Source: Acidobacteriota bacterium (lineage in GTDB: Bacteria > Acidobacteriota > Vicinamibacteria > Vicinamibacterales > CAVVIG01). Taken from it: a stretch of 64,000 nt of DNA. The notes under the pieces are model-generated. The model was not told the DNA's origin. It was given only the letters and a program-made list of their open reading frames with translations, and searched no databases. Position numbers and translations under genes: made by a program. Each line of letters opens with the position of its first letter. Positions within the stretch are counted from its first letter, which is position 1. Location of the stretch: the NCBI GenBank assembly GCA_003222395.1, contig QHWB01000040.1, positions 126,573 to 190,572 of the forward strand, written 5' to 3'. Shown here in pieces: positions 30,766 to 40,145 of the stretch.

Positions 30766-31479
30766 ATGACCATGCATGAGGAATGGACCGACAAGCTGTC
30801 GGATTATCTCGACGACGAGCTGTCGCCGCGCGAGCGTCAAGCGGTCGAATCGCATCTCCGTGGATGCGCCGAGTGTGCAGCCGTCCTCGACGATCTCACG
30901 CGCGTCGTCGAACGCGCCCAGCGCCTCGACCGGCGTCCTCCCCGGGCCGATCTCTGGGACGGCATCGCCGCGCGCATTGAGACACGCGGCGCCGCGCCGC
31001 GGCGCGTCTCGTTCACGCTGCCGCAGCTTGCCGCGGCGGCGGTTGTGTTGATTGCGGCGTCTGCGGGTATTGCGTGGCAGTTCGCGGATCGCGCGGCCTC
31101 ACGCTCCGCCGATATCGCACGCTCGACCGAAGCCCAGTCCCGAGCATCATCTGGGTACGAGGCTCCAGCCGAGCGAGAGCCGTCAGCCGAGCGATCAAAT
31201 ATCGACATCGCGCACGTCAGCTTCGCCGACGCGCAATACGACGCGGCAGTCAGCGATTTCGAGAAGGCGCTGCAGAACGGACGGAGACGGCTCGACAAGA
31301 CGACGATCGCAATCGTCGAGCACAACCTGCAGATCATCGATCAGGCGATCGAGCAGGCGCGCCAGGCGCTCGAGACGGATCCGGCCAACGATTATTTGAG
31401 CGGGCATCTCGTGGATGCGCGGCGGCGAAAGCTCGACCTGCTGCGCCGTGCGGCGGCGCTCACTATCGAATCCGACTAG
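30766..31479 (+). CDS. zf-HC2 anti-sigma factor with membrane segment
   Basis: The N-terminus DKLSDYLDDELSPRERQAVE and HLRGCAEC give the zf-HC2 zinc finger (HxxxCxxC). A membrane segment (LAAAAVVLIAASAGIAW) follows near residue 90, then a periplasmic tail with helical repeats ending near the C-terminus (HNLQIIDQAIEQARQALETD). Residues 130-145 (GYEAPAEREPSAERS) are encoded by a fragment of the palindromic repeat family, apparently tolerated as a linker. It most likely controls the sigma factor encoded just before it. Confidence 0.85.
   Translation: MTMHEEWTDKLSDYLDDELSPRERQAVESHLRGCAECAAVLDDLTRVVERAQRLDRRPPRADLWDGIAARIETRGAAPRRVSFTLPQLAAAAVVLIAASAGIAWQFADRAASRSADIARSTEAQSRASSGYEAPAEREPSAERSNIDIAHVSFADAQYDAAVSDFEKALQNGRRRLDKTTIAIVEHNLQIIDQAIEQARQALETDPANDYLSGHLVDARRRKLDLLRRAAALTIESD
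31155..31175. repeat. Degenerate repeat-family arm inside the anti-sigma gene
   Basis: ACGAGGCTCCAGCCGAGCG resembles the GCGAGGCTTTCAGCCGAGCG arm seen at 15873 and 34718. A second GTCAGCCGAGCG follows at about 31182. It lies in frame in the periplasmic linker of the anti-sigma protein. Confidence 0.35.
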
Positions 31480-31507
31480 GGCTTGAGGGATTAGGGGTCA
31501 GGGAGTC

Positions 31508-31528
31508 GGGATTAGGGATTAGGGATTA
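31508..31528. repeat. Tandem GGGATTA heptamer, three copies
   Basis: Three exact copies of GGGATTA in a row in the short gap before the DUF4097-like gene, preceded by degenerate copies (GGGATTAGGGGTCAGGG from about 31489). It is a simple tandem repeat with no obvious function. Confidence 0.7.
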
Positions 31529-31535
31529 GAAGCAC

Positions 31536-32567
31536 ATGCTTGCAGAACTCGTTTTTTCGATGACGGCGATGACCACGACCGACCAGACGGTGCAGGTCGC
31601 CAAAGGCTCGAAGCTCGACGTCAACAACTTCGCGGGCGACGTGAACGTGAAGGTGTGGGACAGGGACTCGGTCCGCGTCGAAGTGACGCATTCGGACCGC
31701 GAGGCGATCGACATCAAGCAGGACGAGCAGATTCTGCGCATTCGCGGCAGGTCGCTGCGCGGTGGCCCCCCACGCTCGCTCGACTACACGATCACGGTGC
31801 CCGGCTGGATGGCGATCAACGTGAACGGTACTTACGCCGACGTCACGCTGGAGGGCGTCGGCGGCGACGTGGCGATCGAAACGACGCGCGGCGACATCAA
31901 GGTGCGGGGCGGGTCCGGTTTCATCTCGCTGAAGTCGGTGCAGGGCGACATCTCGCTCGAGAAGGCGAAAGGGCGCGTCGAAGTGCGCGCGGTGAACGAA
32001 GGGATGCACCTCGTCGACATCAACGGCGATCTGTCGGCCGAAACAACGAACGGCAGCATCATCCTCGACCGCATCGATTCGGGAAACGTCGACCTCTACA
32101 CCGTCAACGGCAACATTTCGTACGACGGGCCGATCAAGGACAGAGGCGTGTACCGCCTGACGACGCATAACGGCATGATCGCAATGCCGGTCGCGGAACG
32201 GGTCAACGCGACGCTCACGCTGCGCACCTACAACGGATCGATCCGGTCGTCGTTCCAGCTGACCCCGCCGTCGGGCGACGACGCGCAGAAGCGGAACAAA
32301 CGGATGACGGTGACGCTCGGTAACGGCAGCGCGCATGTCGAGCTCGAATCGTTCGGCGGCGCCATCTCGCTCCGGCGGCCTGGCGAGCCTCGGCCGGAGA
32401 CCGAGCAGCGGCGCCGCCCGCGCGAACGCGTGAAGGTCGACATGCCGGACATCGATCAGATTGTCGAAGACGCCCTTGCAGGAGCCTTCGAATACGCGCC
32501 GCATCCGGTCCCGGTCCCGGTCCCGCTCCCGATGCCAATGCCGATGCCGGTGCCGAGACCCCGATAG
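31536..32567 (+). CDS. DUF4097-like beta-repeat protein
   Basis: A 343-residue protein dominated by short repeating beta strands of the type GDVNVKV, GDVAIETTRGDIKVRG, VQGDISLEKAKG, NGSIILDRIDSGNVDLYTVNG. This is characteristic of the DUF4097 putative adhesin family, which folds as a beta helix. There is no convincing signal peptide. The C-terminal 20 residues (from about 324) are Pro-Val and Pro-Met dipeptide repeats. These genes commonly lie beside ECF sigma/anti-sigma pairs, as here; the molecular role is not established. Confidence 0.8.
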   Translation: MLAELVFSMTAMTTTDQTVQVAKGSKLDVNNFAGDVNVKVWDRDSVRVEVTHSDREAIDIKQDEQILRIRGRSLRGGPPRSLDYTITVPGWMAINVNGTYADVTLEGVGGDVAIETTRGDIKVRGGSGFISLKSVQGDISLEKAKGRVEVRAVNEGMHLVDINGDLSAETTNGSIILDRIDSGNVDLYTVNGNISYDGPIKDRGVYRLTTHNGMIAMPVAERVNATLTLRTYNGSIRSSFQLTPPSGDDAQKRNKRMTVTLGNGSAHVELESFGGAISLRRPGEPRPETEQRRRPRERVKVDMPDIDQIVEDALAGAFEYAPHPVPVPVPLPMPMPMPVPRPR

Positions 32568-32586
32568 ACGTGCTACCGTTAGCGCC

Positions 32587-33906
32587 GTGCGCACGCGGTC
32601 GGTTCGCGTTGCGGCGGTTCTGATCCTCTCCGCCCTGATTCGCGCGGGCGCTCAGTACACAAATCAGAGCCCGGTCGTGTACGTCGCCGAGGTGGACGGC
32701 ATCATCCACCCCGTCTCGGCGGAATACATGACGCACGCCATCGACGCCGCGGATGCCGCCCATGCCACGCTGATCGTCTTCATCCTGCGCACACCCGGCG
32801 GCCTGGTCGACTCGACACGAGCGATCGTGTCGCGCATGATTTCGGCCGCGACGCCCGTTGCGGTCTTCGTGGCTCCCTCGGGCGCGCGCGCCGCGTCCGC
32901 AGGGTTCCTGCTCATCATCGCGGCCGACATCGCGGCGATGGCGCCGGGCACGCACATCGGCGCCGCGCATCCCGTCGCCGGCTCGGGCGAGAAGATGGAC
33001 GAGGCGGTCGCGAAGAAGGCGGCCGAAGACGTGGCCGCCTACGCGCGGACGCTCGCCGCCAGGCGGCGGCGCAACGTCGCGCTCGCCAGCGAGGCCGTAA
33101 TGGCGAGCCGCGCCTTCACCGAAGAAGAAGCGCTCGCCGCGTCGCCGCCGCTCGTCGATGTCGTTGCGACCGATACGGCGGCGCTCTTGCAAAAACTGGA
33201 CGGCCGCACGATCGCGCGGTTCGACGGGTCCAGCGCGAGGCTGCGCACGGCCGGTGCGCGCATAATCCCGATCGAGATGACGCTGCGCCAGCGCGTGCTC
33301 AGCGCCATCGCGCACCCGAACGTCGCCTACATTCTTCTGAGCCTCGGCACGCTCGGCCTGACGATCGAGCTCTGGAGCCCGGGCGCGATCCTGCCGGGGA
33401 TCGTCGGTGGGCTCTCGCTGCTCCTGGCCTTCTTCGCATTTCAGGTGCTGCCGGTGAACTATGCCGGGCTGCTGCTGATTCTGTTCGGGCTCGTGCTGTT
33501 CGCCCTCGAGATCAAGGTCACCAGCTTCGGGCTGTTGACCGTCGGCGGCATCGTCAGCCTCGTGCTCGGGTCGATGATCCTGATCGACTCGCCCGTTCCG
33601 GAGCTGCAGCTGAGCCTTCGCGTAGTCATGCCCGTGGCGATCGGTCTCACTGGGATCTCTCTCATGCTGATCCGGCTCGGTGTCCGGGCGCAGCGACAGC
33701 CGCCGGTGACCGGCGCCGCCGCGATGATCGGCGAGAGCGGCGAAGTGGTGACCGAAATCGCACCAGGCAGGCCGGGGCGAGTGTCGACGCACGGCGAGAT
33801 CTGGCAGGCCGAAGCGAGTGAAGCGATACCGGAAGGGAGCCGCGTTCGGATTACTGCCATTCAGGGGCTGACGCTGACCGTTCGCAGAGACGAGGTGCCT
33901 TCATGA
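32587..33906 (+). CDS. NfeD-family membrane-bound serine protease (long form)
   Basis: From the GTG at 32587 (439 residues) the product has a signal segment, then a ClpP-like serine protease domain with the nucleophile serine in [11 protein letters not shown] and a candidate lysine in [14 protein letters not shown]. After that come four to five membrane helices and a C-terminal OB-fold NfeD domain ([14 protein letters not shown] to the end). The long form pairs with slipin/stomatin proteins, and indeed overlaps the next gene by four bases (ATGA). An upstream in-frame ATG at 32461 lies inside the previous gene and is not used. Confidence 0.9.
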   Translation: MRTRSVRVAAVLILSALIRAGAQYTNQSPVVYVAEVDGIIHPVSAEYMTHAIDAADAAHATLIVFILRTPGGLVDSTRAIVSRMISAATPVAVFVAPSGARAASAGFLLIIAADIAAMAPGTHIGAAHPVAGSGEKMDEAVAKKAAEDVAAYARTLAARRRRNVALASEAVMASRAFTEEEALAASPPLVDVVATDTAALLQKLDGRTIARFDGSSARLRTAGARIIPIEMTLRQRVLSAIAHPNVAYILLSLGTLGLTIELWSPGAILPGIVGGLSLLLAFFAFQVLPVNYAGLLLILFGLVLFALEIKVTSFGLLTVGGIVSLVLGSMILIDSPVPELQLSLRVVMPVAIGLTGISLMLIRLGVRAQRQPPVTGAAAMIGESGEVVTEIAPGRPGRVSTHGEIWQAEASEAIPEGSRVRITAIQGLTLTVRRDEVPS

Positions 33907-34667
33907 CGTTCCCGCCGTACGCGCTCCTGCTCATCATCGTCGTGTTCTACCTCATCGCATCCATCAAGATCCTTGCGGAGTACGAGCGCGGCGTGATCTT
34001 CCGTCTCGGCAAACTGCTGTCGCGGCCCAAAGGACCCGGCGTCATTCTCGTGTTCGCGCCGATCGACCGCATCGTCCGCGTGAGCCTCAGGACCATCGTC
34101 CTCGACGTGCCGCCGCAGGACGTCATCACGCGCGACAACGTGTCCGTCAAGGTGAGCGCCGTCCTTTACTTTCGCGTGATGGATCCGCGTAAGGCCATCG
34201 TCGAAGTGGAGAGCTACCATTACGCCACGTCGCAGCTCGCGCAGACGACGCTGCGCAGCGTGCTCGGTCAGGTGGAGCTCGACGACCTGCTCTCCCAGCG
34301 CGAGCGTCTGAATCAGCAGCTCCAGCAGATTCTGGATCTGCACGCCGACCCGTGGGGGATCAAGGTCTCCGCCGTCGAGGTCAAGCACGTCGATCTTCCG
34401 GCCGACATGCAGCGCGCCATGGCCAGGCAGGCCGAGGCAGAACGCGAAAAGCGCGCCAAGATCATCCACGCCAGCGGCGAGCTCGAAGCGTCGAAAAACC
34501 TCGCGCAAGCCGCGGCGACCATCGCGGCGCAGCCGACGGCCATCACGCTCCGCTATCTGCAGACGCTGACGGAAATCGCGTCCGAAAAGAACTCGACGAT
34601 CGTGTTCCCTCTACCGATCGAGATGCTGCACGCTCTCGACAGGATGCTCGATAGCAGGAAATCATGA
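33903..34667 (+). CDS. Slipin / stomatin-like SPFH protein
   Basis: A 254-residue membrane protein with one N-terminal hydrophobic segment ([16 protein letters not shown]) followed by an SPFH domain ([20 protein letters not shown], then [24 protein letters not shown]) and an Ala/Glu-rich coiled coil. Slipins form membrane scaffolds and are cleaved by their NfeD partner, the gene it overlaps here. It is the usual length for the family. Confidence 0.92.
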   Translation: MTFPPYALLLIIVVFYLIASIKILAEYERGVIFRLGKLLSRPKGPGVILVFAPIDRIVRVSLRTIVLDVPPQDVITRDNVSVKVSAVLYFRVMDPRKAIVEVESYHYATSQLAQTTLRSVLGQVELDDLLSQRERLNQQLQQILDLHADPWGIKVSAVEVKHVDLPADMQRAMARQAEAEREKRAKIIHASGELEASKNLAQAAATIAAQPTAITLRYLQTLTEIASEKNSTIVFPLPIEMLHALDRMLDSRKS

Positions 34668-34672
34668 CTCCG

Positions 34673-34741
34673 TAGCGCGAGCCTTTCAGGCGAGCGTCGT
34701 TCGCTCGGCTGATCGCTCGCTCGGCTGAAAGCCTCGCGCTA
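34673..34741. repeat. Complete palindromic repeat between convergent slipin and folK genes
   Basis: Two 24-base arms, 34673-34696 and 34718-34741, are inverted copies with two mismatches (TAGCGCGAG[C/G]CTTTCAG[G/C]CGAGCG). The right arm supplies the TAG stop codon of folK. In this position the hairpin could also end transcription from both sides. Confidence 0.7.
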
Positions 34742-35209
34742 CAGGCTGTGCTCCATCGTCGCCAGCAGCGTCCCAACCGTCCGTCCGCTCAGCGGATCCC
34801 GGAGGTCCGGCGCGATCTCGGCCAGCGGTTCCAGGACGAACCGCCGCTCGCGGAATCGCGGGTGAGGGACCACCAGTCCGGGCTCGTCAATCACCAGATC
34901 TCCGAACAGAATCAGATCGAGGTCGAGCGTCCGGGGCGCGTTGGGATGCGGACGCGTGCGCCCGCGTTCATGCTCGATCGCCATCAGGGCGTCGAGCAGC
35001 CGTCGCGCGCTCAACGTCGTGTCGCCGACCGCCGCCGCGTTGAGAAAAGGCGTCTGCGGTCCAACGACGCCGACCGGCTCCGTTTCGTAATAGCGCGAGA
35101 CTTTCAGATGAGCGAGGAGCGCCCCGAGCCGGGCGACCGCGAAATCGAGGTGTGCGCGCCGATCGCCGACGTCGCTGCCGAGGGCGATCGCCACAGTGAG
35201 GTGATTCAA
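34739..35209 (-). CDS. folK: 2-amino-4-hydroxy-6-hydroxymethyldihydropteridine diphosphokinase
   Basis: Transfers diphosphate to the pterin precursor in folate synthesis. The 156-residue product has IALGSDVGDRRAHL at the N-terminus, the second motif VSRYYETEPVGV and the metal-binding RTRPHPNAPRTLDLDLILFG. The first start is a TTG at 35209, which falls at the edge of an ATTACCCG tandem repeat with no ribosome-binding site; a GTG a few codons later is possible. The stop codon is part of a palindromic repeat. Confidence 0.92.
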   Translation of the reverse strand: MNHLTVAIALGSDVGDRRAHLDFAVARLGALLAHLKVSRYYETEPVGVVGPQTPFLNAAAVGDTTLSARRLLDALMAIEHERGRTRPHPNAPRTLDLDLILFGDLVIDEPGLVVPHPRFRERRFVLEPLAEIAPDLRDPLSGRTVGTLLATMEHSL

Positions 35210-35240
35210 TTACCCGATTACCCGATTACCCGATTACCCG
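35209..35240. repeat. Tandem ATTACCCG octamer, four copies
   Basis: Four exact copies of ATTACCCG followed by a partial fifth copy (ATT), filling the gap between folK and the helical unknown gene upstream on the minus strand. The first bases include the folK TTG codon, so copy-number change would alter the folK leader. Confidence 0.8.
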
Positions 35241-35249
35241 ATTGGAAGA

Positions 35250-35735
35250 TTATTCGATCCACCGCGAAGGCAGTACCTCGCCGTGAGACGGCCCGAGCTG
35301 ATCGGCGCGCTTGCCGAGAAGATCCGTGCGGCCTGCGAGCGCCTGTTCGAAAAAGCGCCTGGCCTCCAGGACTTCGCCGAGGATGACGCGCAGCATCTGC
35401 GCGTGCCGCGCATTGGCCATCGCATCGACGCGGGGACGCCAGCGGTCGGCGAACGCCTGGGCATCCCTCGCGTCCTCTTCGATGACCTGCCGCGCCGCAT
35501 CCGCGCCTCTGCCGTTGACGCTGCGCCCCGAATCGGCGGCTTCGAGCGGGACGCCGCCCAGCTCGGAGATGGCCGTGGCGACCCACGACAGCTGCGCTTC
35601 TTCGCGGTTGAGGATGTATTGATAGGTGTTGTTGAAATCGTATTGGACGACGTGGCGGGCGCTCTCCTGGTGGCGCAGGAGAGCGGTCAGTTTGTCGCGG
35701 TAGAACTCCTGCAGCAACGAAAGGAGATCGGTCAC
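35250..35735 (-). CDS. Helical protein of unknown function, possibly ferritin-like
   Basis: From the GTG at 35735 the product has 161 residues and is almost entirely helical: LLSLLQEFYRDKLTALLRHQESARHVVQYDF, then EEAQLSWVATAIS and ARHAQMLRVILGEVLEARRFFEQAL. The spaced Glu/His pattern hints at a four-helix bundle of the ferritin or DinB kind, but I cannot assign ligands. The start overlaps the stop of the DksA-type gene by four bases (GTGA), so the two are probably made together. Confidence 0.7.
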   Translation of the reverse strand: MTDLLSLLQEFYRDKLTALLRHQESARHVVQYDFNNTYQYILNREEAQLSWVATAISELGGVPLEAADSGRSVNGRGADAARQVIEEDARDAQAFADRWRPRVDAMANARHAQMLRVILGEVLEARRFFEQALAGRTDLLGKRADQLGPSHGEVLPSRWIE

Positions 35736-36067
35736 GCGTTCTGCTTTTCCTTGCAAGTGATGCAGACGCGCGTCCACGGAATCGCGTTGAGCCGCGCCGA
35801 CGCAATCGGCTCGCCGCAGTCGCGGCAGATCCCGTAGGTGCCTTTCTCGATCCGCCACAGCGCTTCCTCGATCGCCTGCAGGATCTTCGCGTCGGTCTGT
35901 TTGAGCTTCAGCTGAATATGAACTTCGTTGTTGCCACTGGCCTGATCCGCCATGTCACCCTGACGGGTGTTGGTTTCCATCGAGGCCTGCAGCGGCTTGA
36001 TGCCGCCGGTGCCCAGAATTTCACCCCGCTTCTTCAGCAGCGCGTCTTTGTAAGGTTGCTCGTCCAT
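35732..36067 (-). CDS. DksA/TraR-type C4 zinc finger protein
   Basis: A 111-residue protein with the DksA zinc finger, CRDC at 81-84 and CITC at 102-105, after a long helical coiled coil. Proteins of this family bind the RNA polymerase secondary channel and modify transcription initiation. It is shorter than E. coli DksA (151) and lacks a clear DxxDxA coiled-coil tip, having TKI-like polar residues in its place, so it may be a variant regulator and not a true DksA. Confidence 0.82.
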   Translation of the reverse strand: MDEQPYKDALLKKRGEILGTGGIKPLQASMETNTRQGDMADQASGNNEVHIQLKLKQTDAKILQAIEEALWRIEKGTYGICRDCGEPIASARLNAIPWTRVCITCKEKQNA

Positions 36068-36130
36068 CGCGTTGAGACTCCTGCCCCTTGGAATGCCTTT
36101 CTACGTCTGCGTAACCCAGGATCATAACAC

Positions 36131-37474
36131 TTACCGCAGGAAGATGTAGCGGCCGAGGAAGAGCGCGGCGAATACGTAGATGAGCGGGTGCACTTCGCGC
36201 CGGCGACCGGCGGAGAGTTTCAGCACGACGTACGCGATCAGGCCGAACGCGATCCCCTCGGTGATGCTGACGGCGAGCGGCATCACGATCACGGTGAGGA
36301 ACGACGGAATCGACTCGGTGAGATCGTCCCATGCGACGTGCCGCAGGCCGCCGATCATCATCGTGCCGACGAGAATGAGCGGCGCCGCGATGATTGGATA
36401 GAACGTCGCCGTGCCGTTCGTGTATCCGCCGCCGATCATCCTGACGAGCGGATACAGGAACAGCGACACGAAGAACAACGCCGACGTGACGAGACTCGCC
36501 AGCCCGGTCCGGCCGCCGGCGGCGACGCCGGCTCCGCTTTCGATGTAGGCAGTGACCGTCGACGTGCCGAGCGCGGCGCCCGCGACCGTTCCGATCGCAT
36601 CGGCGAGCAGCGCCTGCCGCGCGCGCGGCAGCGTTCCGTCGCGCATCAGGCCGGCCTGCTCGCCGACACCGACGAGCGTGCCGACCGAATCGAACAACGC
36701 CAGAAAGAAGAATACGAAGACGACGGCGATCATCCCGGGCGCGAACGCGCCGGCAATGTCCAATTGCATCAGCGTCGGCGAGAGCGAAGGCGGGCGGCCG
36801 ACGATGCCGTGGTACTGCACCAGGCCGATCGGCAGGCCGACGGCAGTGCTGGCGATCATGCCCCACAGAAACGCGCCGGGCACGCGCCGCACCAGGAGGA
36901 TGGCCGTCAGCGTGAGCGACGCGAGCGCCAGAAGCACGGGACGGCTGCGCAAGTCGCCCAGCGTCACCAGCGTGCCCGGCGACGCGACGATGAGCCCGGC
37001 CCATTGCAGGCCGACCGCGGCGATCAACAGTCCGATGCCCGCGGCAATCGCATGCTTCAGCGATGTCGGAATCGCGGTGATCAGCCGCTCACGCAGTCCG
37101 ATGCCCGCCGTGACGATGAACACGATGCCGGCGACGGCAACGGCGCCGAGCGCGACGCGCCACGGCACCTTCATGGCGATGACGACGGAGTAGGCGAAGA
37201 AGAAGTTATGTCCCATCGCCGGCGCAACGGCGATCGGATAGTTCGCCAGCAGCGCCATCAGCGCGGTCGCGAAGGCCGTGGCCAGACAGGTCGCCGCGAG
37301 GACGGCGCCGAAATCCATTCCGGCGGCGCTCAGTACCGCCGGCTGTACAAAGATGATGTACGCCATCGTCAGGAAGGTGGTGACGCCGGCGAGCAGCTCG
37401 GTTCTCACGGTCGTCCCGTTCGCCGTCAGCGCAAACCATTTCTCCAGTCCGCCGACGTCCGTGTTGGAGATCAT
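36131..37474 (-). CDS. NCS2-family purine permease (AzgA/PbuG-like)
   Basis: A 447-residue transporter with about twelve membrane helices. The N-terminus is the AzgA type: TELLAGVTTFLTMAYIIFVQP, followed by AMGHNFFFAYSVV and, later, the conserved STVTAYIESGAGVAAGGRTGL. This sub-family takes up hypoxanthine, guanine or adenine with protons. It stands alone between the DksA-type gene and the YbbP operon. The 139-base upstream gap (37475-37613) shows no riboswitch that I can recognise. Confidence 0.9.
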   Translation of the reverse strand: MISNTDVGGLEKWFALTANGTTVRTELLAGVTTFLTMAYIIFVQPAVLSAAGMDFGAVLAATCLATAFATALMALLANYPIAVAPAMGHNFFFAYSVVIAMKVPWRVALGAVAVAGIVFIVTAGIGLRERLITAIPTSLKHAIAAGIGLLIAAVGLQWAGLIVASPGTLVTLGDLRSRPVLLALASLTLTAILLVRRVPGAFLWGMIASTAVGLPIGLVQYHGIVGRPPSLSPTLMQLDIAGAFAPGMIAVVFVFFFLALFDSVGTLVGVGEQAGLMRDGTLPRARQALLADAIGTVAGAALGTSTVTAYIESGAGVAAGGRTGLASLVTSALFFVSLFLYPLVRMIGGGYTNGTATFYPIIAAPLILVGTMMIGGLRHVAWDDLTESIPSFLTVIVMPLAVSITEGIAFGLIAYVVLKLSAGRRREVHPLIYVFAALFLGRYIFLR

Positions 37475-37613
37475 CGCGGCATTATCGCCCTTGACGTGGA
37501 CGAACGGCGAACCCCAACTTGTGTAAGGTTATGTCCGGTTTCGGATAATTCGGTACGGTAATAATTGTGCTGAGAGGGTGCGGCGATGGCCGGCGCGCGG
37601 GCCGGACGTCCGA

Positions 37614-40145
37614 TCATTCCGCGCGCAGGGTCGCGAGCGGCTTGTTCCTCAGCACGTCGAGGCTCGACAGGACGCCGATGGTGGCGACGAGAAACGCGGT
37701 GAGGACGACGCCGGCAACGTGCTCGCGCGGAAAGATACGCCAGGGCATATCGAGAGCGTATCGGGTCACACCCCAGGTGAGCGCGATGGCGCCCATCGAT
37801 CCGACGAGTCCCGCCAGCGAACCGAGCACACCGTACTCGAGAAGCAGCATGCGAGTGATGGTGCGTGTGCTCGCGCCGAGCGTCTTGAACACCGCCGCCT
37901 CGTACACGCGCTGAAATTTCGTCATCGCGACGGCGCCGATCAGGATGAGAACGCCGCTGAAGAGGACGAGACCGCCCACGACCGTAATCGCGAGCGTCAC
38001 CTTCGACATCACGTCGCGAAGCGTCTCCATGATCTCGCGGAAATCGATCACCGACACGTTCGGAAAGCGCTGCACGAGGTCGTGCTGGAAGCGCGCGCGC
38101 GCCTCGACCGTCGCCGGTCCCTTCAGCGGCGCGACGTACGTGTGCGGCGCCTGGTCGAACGGACCCGGCCGGAACACGAACATGAAGCCGCCGTTGCGCG
38201 ATTCACGCCATTCGACGTTTCGCACGCTCGACACGCGCGCGCTGAACGTCCGCCCGAGCACGTCGAACTTCATCGTGTCTCCGACGTTGATGGCGAACCG
38301 CTCGTGGATGCCTTTTTCGATCGAGACTTCGGGCTCCTGCGACGGACCCGTCCAGAATCTGCCGTCGGTCACCCGTTCGTTCGGTTCGAGATGATCGCGG
38401 TACGTGATCGTGTACTCGCGCGCCAGCGATCCCCGCGTGCGAATCGCCTCGACGCCCTCCAGGTTCGTCTCGCTCCCCTGCACGCCGACGACGCGGGCGC
38501 GGAGGACGGGAATCAGGTTGACGTCCCCGGCCGCGTTCGCCGGATCGCTCAGAAAGGCCCGTACACCGTCGACCTGCCCGCGCTGGACGTCGAGCAGGAA
38601 CATGTCGGGCGACTCGTTCGATACCTGGACGGAGAACTCGTCGAGCAGCGTCGCCTGCAGCGACCGGACGCCGACGATGAAGAACGCGCCGAGCCCGACG
38701 GCCAGCAGGATGACGCGCGTCTGATTGCCGGGCCGCGAGAGATGCAGGACGGCGTGGCGCAGCGGGAACGATCGCGAGTTCGCGAGCGGCGTGACGAGCG
38801 CCACGAGCCCGCGCCCCGCCAGCTGCAGGACGAGCGCGAGGCCGGCGAATCCGACGCACACGATGACGCCGACCCGCAGCGAAGCCGCCTGCCACGCGGT
38901 CACCGCCACGAGGGCCAGCGACACGAGCACGAACGCGACGATCGTCGTCCAGTCGCGCGACCGCCGCTTCGTTTCGTCGCGCAGCAGCAGCGAAGGTTTG
39001 ATCAGTCGAATCTGCAGCAGTGGAACCACTGAAAAAAGCAGCGAGACGAGGACGCCGATCGCGCCGCCCTGCGCGGCGGCGCTCCAGCTCACCCCGTAGT
39101 GCGCCTGTGCGAGCAGCGAGGAGGACGGTCCGAGTGCGAAGGGAATCGCCGCAATAGCCGCCCGCGCGATCGCCACGCCCAGCAGGCTGCCGGCGAGCCC
39201 GAGCGCCATCACCTGCAGCACGTACACGCCCATCACCTGCCGGCTGCTGGCGCCGACGCACTTGAGCACTGCGATGCTGCGGATCTTCTGCAGGATGAAC
39301 ACGCGGGTGACGCTCGACACGGCAATCCCGCCGAGGATGACGATGATCAGACCGACGAGGCTCAGGTAGTTCTCTGCGCGATCGAAATCGCGCCCGATCT
39401 GATCCTCGTTGGACCGGTACGAGCGCACGTTGACGAACTCCTCGCGCACATCCCGTCGCAATTCGCGTACGAGCGGCTCAATCCGATCTTCCGGCATCTT
39501 GACCAGCAGCTGCCGGCCGGCGCGGCTTCCGAAGCTGAGGAGGCCGGTTGATGCAAGGTCGTCGTAGTCGATGAGGACCCGCGGTCCGAGGCTGAATCCG
39601 CCCATTCGTCCCGGTTCCCTGACGAGCAGCCCGCGGATGGTGAACACGGCCTGTCCAATCACGATCCGATCGCCCACCTTCACGTCGAGCGTCGTCAGCA
39701 GCTCGGGCCGCACCAGCACGCCGTGGTGCTCGACGAGCGCGTGCGAATAGGTCTGGCCACCGTCGAGCGTCACGGCGCCGTACAGCGGAAACGAGGACTG
39801 CACGGCGCGCAGCTCCACCATCTTGGCGACCGTCTTGGACGTGTCGGCCGGCCGAACCATCGTCGGCGTCTCGATCGTGTCGGTCGTGCCGATCGCACCG
39901 GCGCCCGCCAGCCGCCGCTCGATCGTCTGCCGGACGGCCGGCGTCCATTCGCGATTGGTTCCGATGAGCACATCCGCGGCAATCAACGCCTTGGCTTCCG
40001 TGCCAAACACTTCGCGCACGCTCTGAATGACGGAACGCAGCGCGACGATGGCCGCGACGCCAACGGCGATGCAGACGAAAAAGAACAACAGACGCTTCCA
40101 CGACGCGCGCGTCTCGCGAACGGCCATTCTCACCACGAACATCAT
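37614..40145 (-). CDS. ABC transporter permease, YbbP/FtsX-like, two FtsX domains
   Basis: An 843-residue permease with an N-terminal membrane helix, a MacB-type periplasmic domain, two FtsX-like blocks of three helices (near 270-400 and near 715-830) and a second periplasmic domain between them, as in E. coli YbbP. ATGA overlap links it to the ATPase gene. With the TesA-like gene upstream it matches the known tesA-ybbA-ybbP arrangement. The exported substrate is unknown; lipoprotein or lipid handling is likely. Confidence 0.9.
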   Translation of the reverse strand: MMFVVRMAVRETRASWKRLLFFFVCIAVGVAAIVALRSVIQSVREVFGTEAKALIAADVLIGTNREWTPAVRQTIERRLAGAGAIGTTDTIETPTMVRPADTSKTVAKMVELRAVQSSFPLYGAVTLDGGQTYSHALVEHHGVLVRPELLTTLDVKVGDRIVIGQAVFTIRGLLVREPGRMGGFSLGPRVLIDYDDLASTGLLSFGSRAGRQLLVKMPEDRIEPLVRELRRDVREEFVNVRSYRSNEDQIGRDFDRAENYLSLVGLIIVILGGIAVSSVTRVFILQKIRSIAVLKCVGASSRQVMGVYVLQVMALGLAGSLLGVAIARAAIAAIPFALGPSSSLLAQAHYGVSWSAAAQGGAIGVLVSLLFSVVPLLQIRLIKPSLLLRDETKRRSRDWTTIVAFVLVSLALVAVTAWQAASLRVGVIVCVGFAGLALVLQLAGRGLVALVTPLANSRSFPLRHAVLHLSRPGNQTRVILLAVGLGAFFIVGVRSLQATLLDEFSVQVSNESPDMFLLDVQRGQVDGVRAFLSDPANAAGDVNLIPVLRARVVGVQGSETNLEGVEAIRTRGSLAREYTITYRDHLEPNERVTDGRFWTGPSQEPEVSIEKGIHERFAINVGDTMKFDVLGRTFSARVSSVRNVEWRESRNGGFMFVFRPGPFDQAPHTYVAPLKGPATVEARARFQHDLVQRFPNVSVIDFREIMETLRDVMSKVTLAITVVGGLVLFSGVLILIGAVAMTKFQRVYEAAVFKTLGASTRTITRMLLLEYGVLGSLAGLVGSMGAIALTWGVTRYALDMPWRIFPREHVAGVVLTAFLVATIGVLSSLDVLRNKPLATLRAE

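Noticed and set aside
37475-37613. Purine riboswitch ahead of the NCS2 permease
   Set aside because: The conserved purine-aptamer loop and junction bases are not found in the 139-base gap.
37578-39032. 484-aa plus-strand frame over the YbbP gene
   Set aside because: Shadow of the permease gene; extreme Arg/His/Asp/Glu content.
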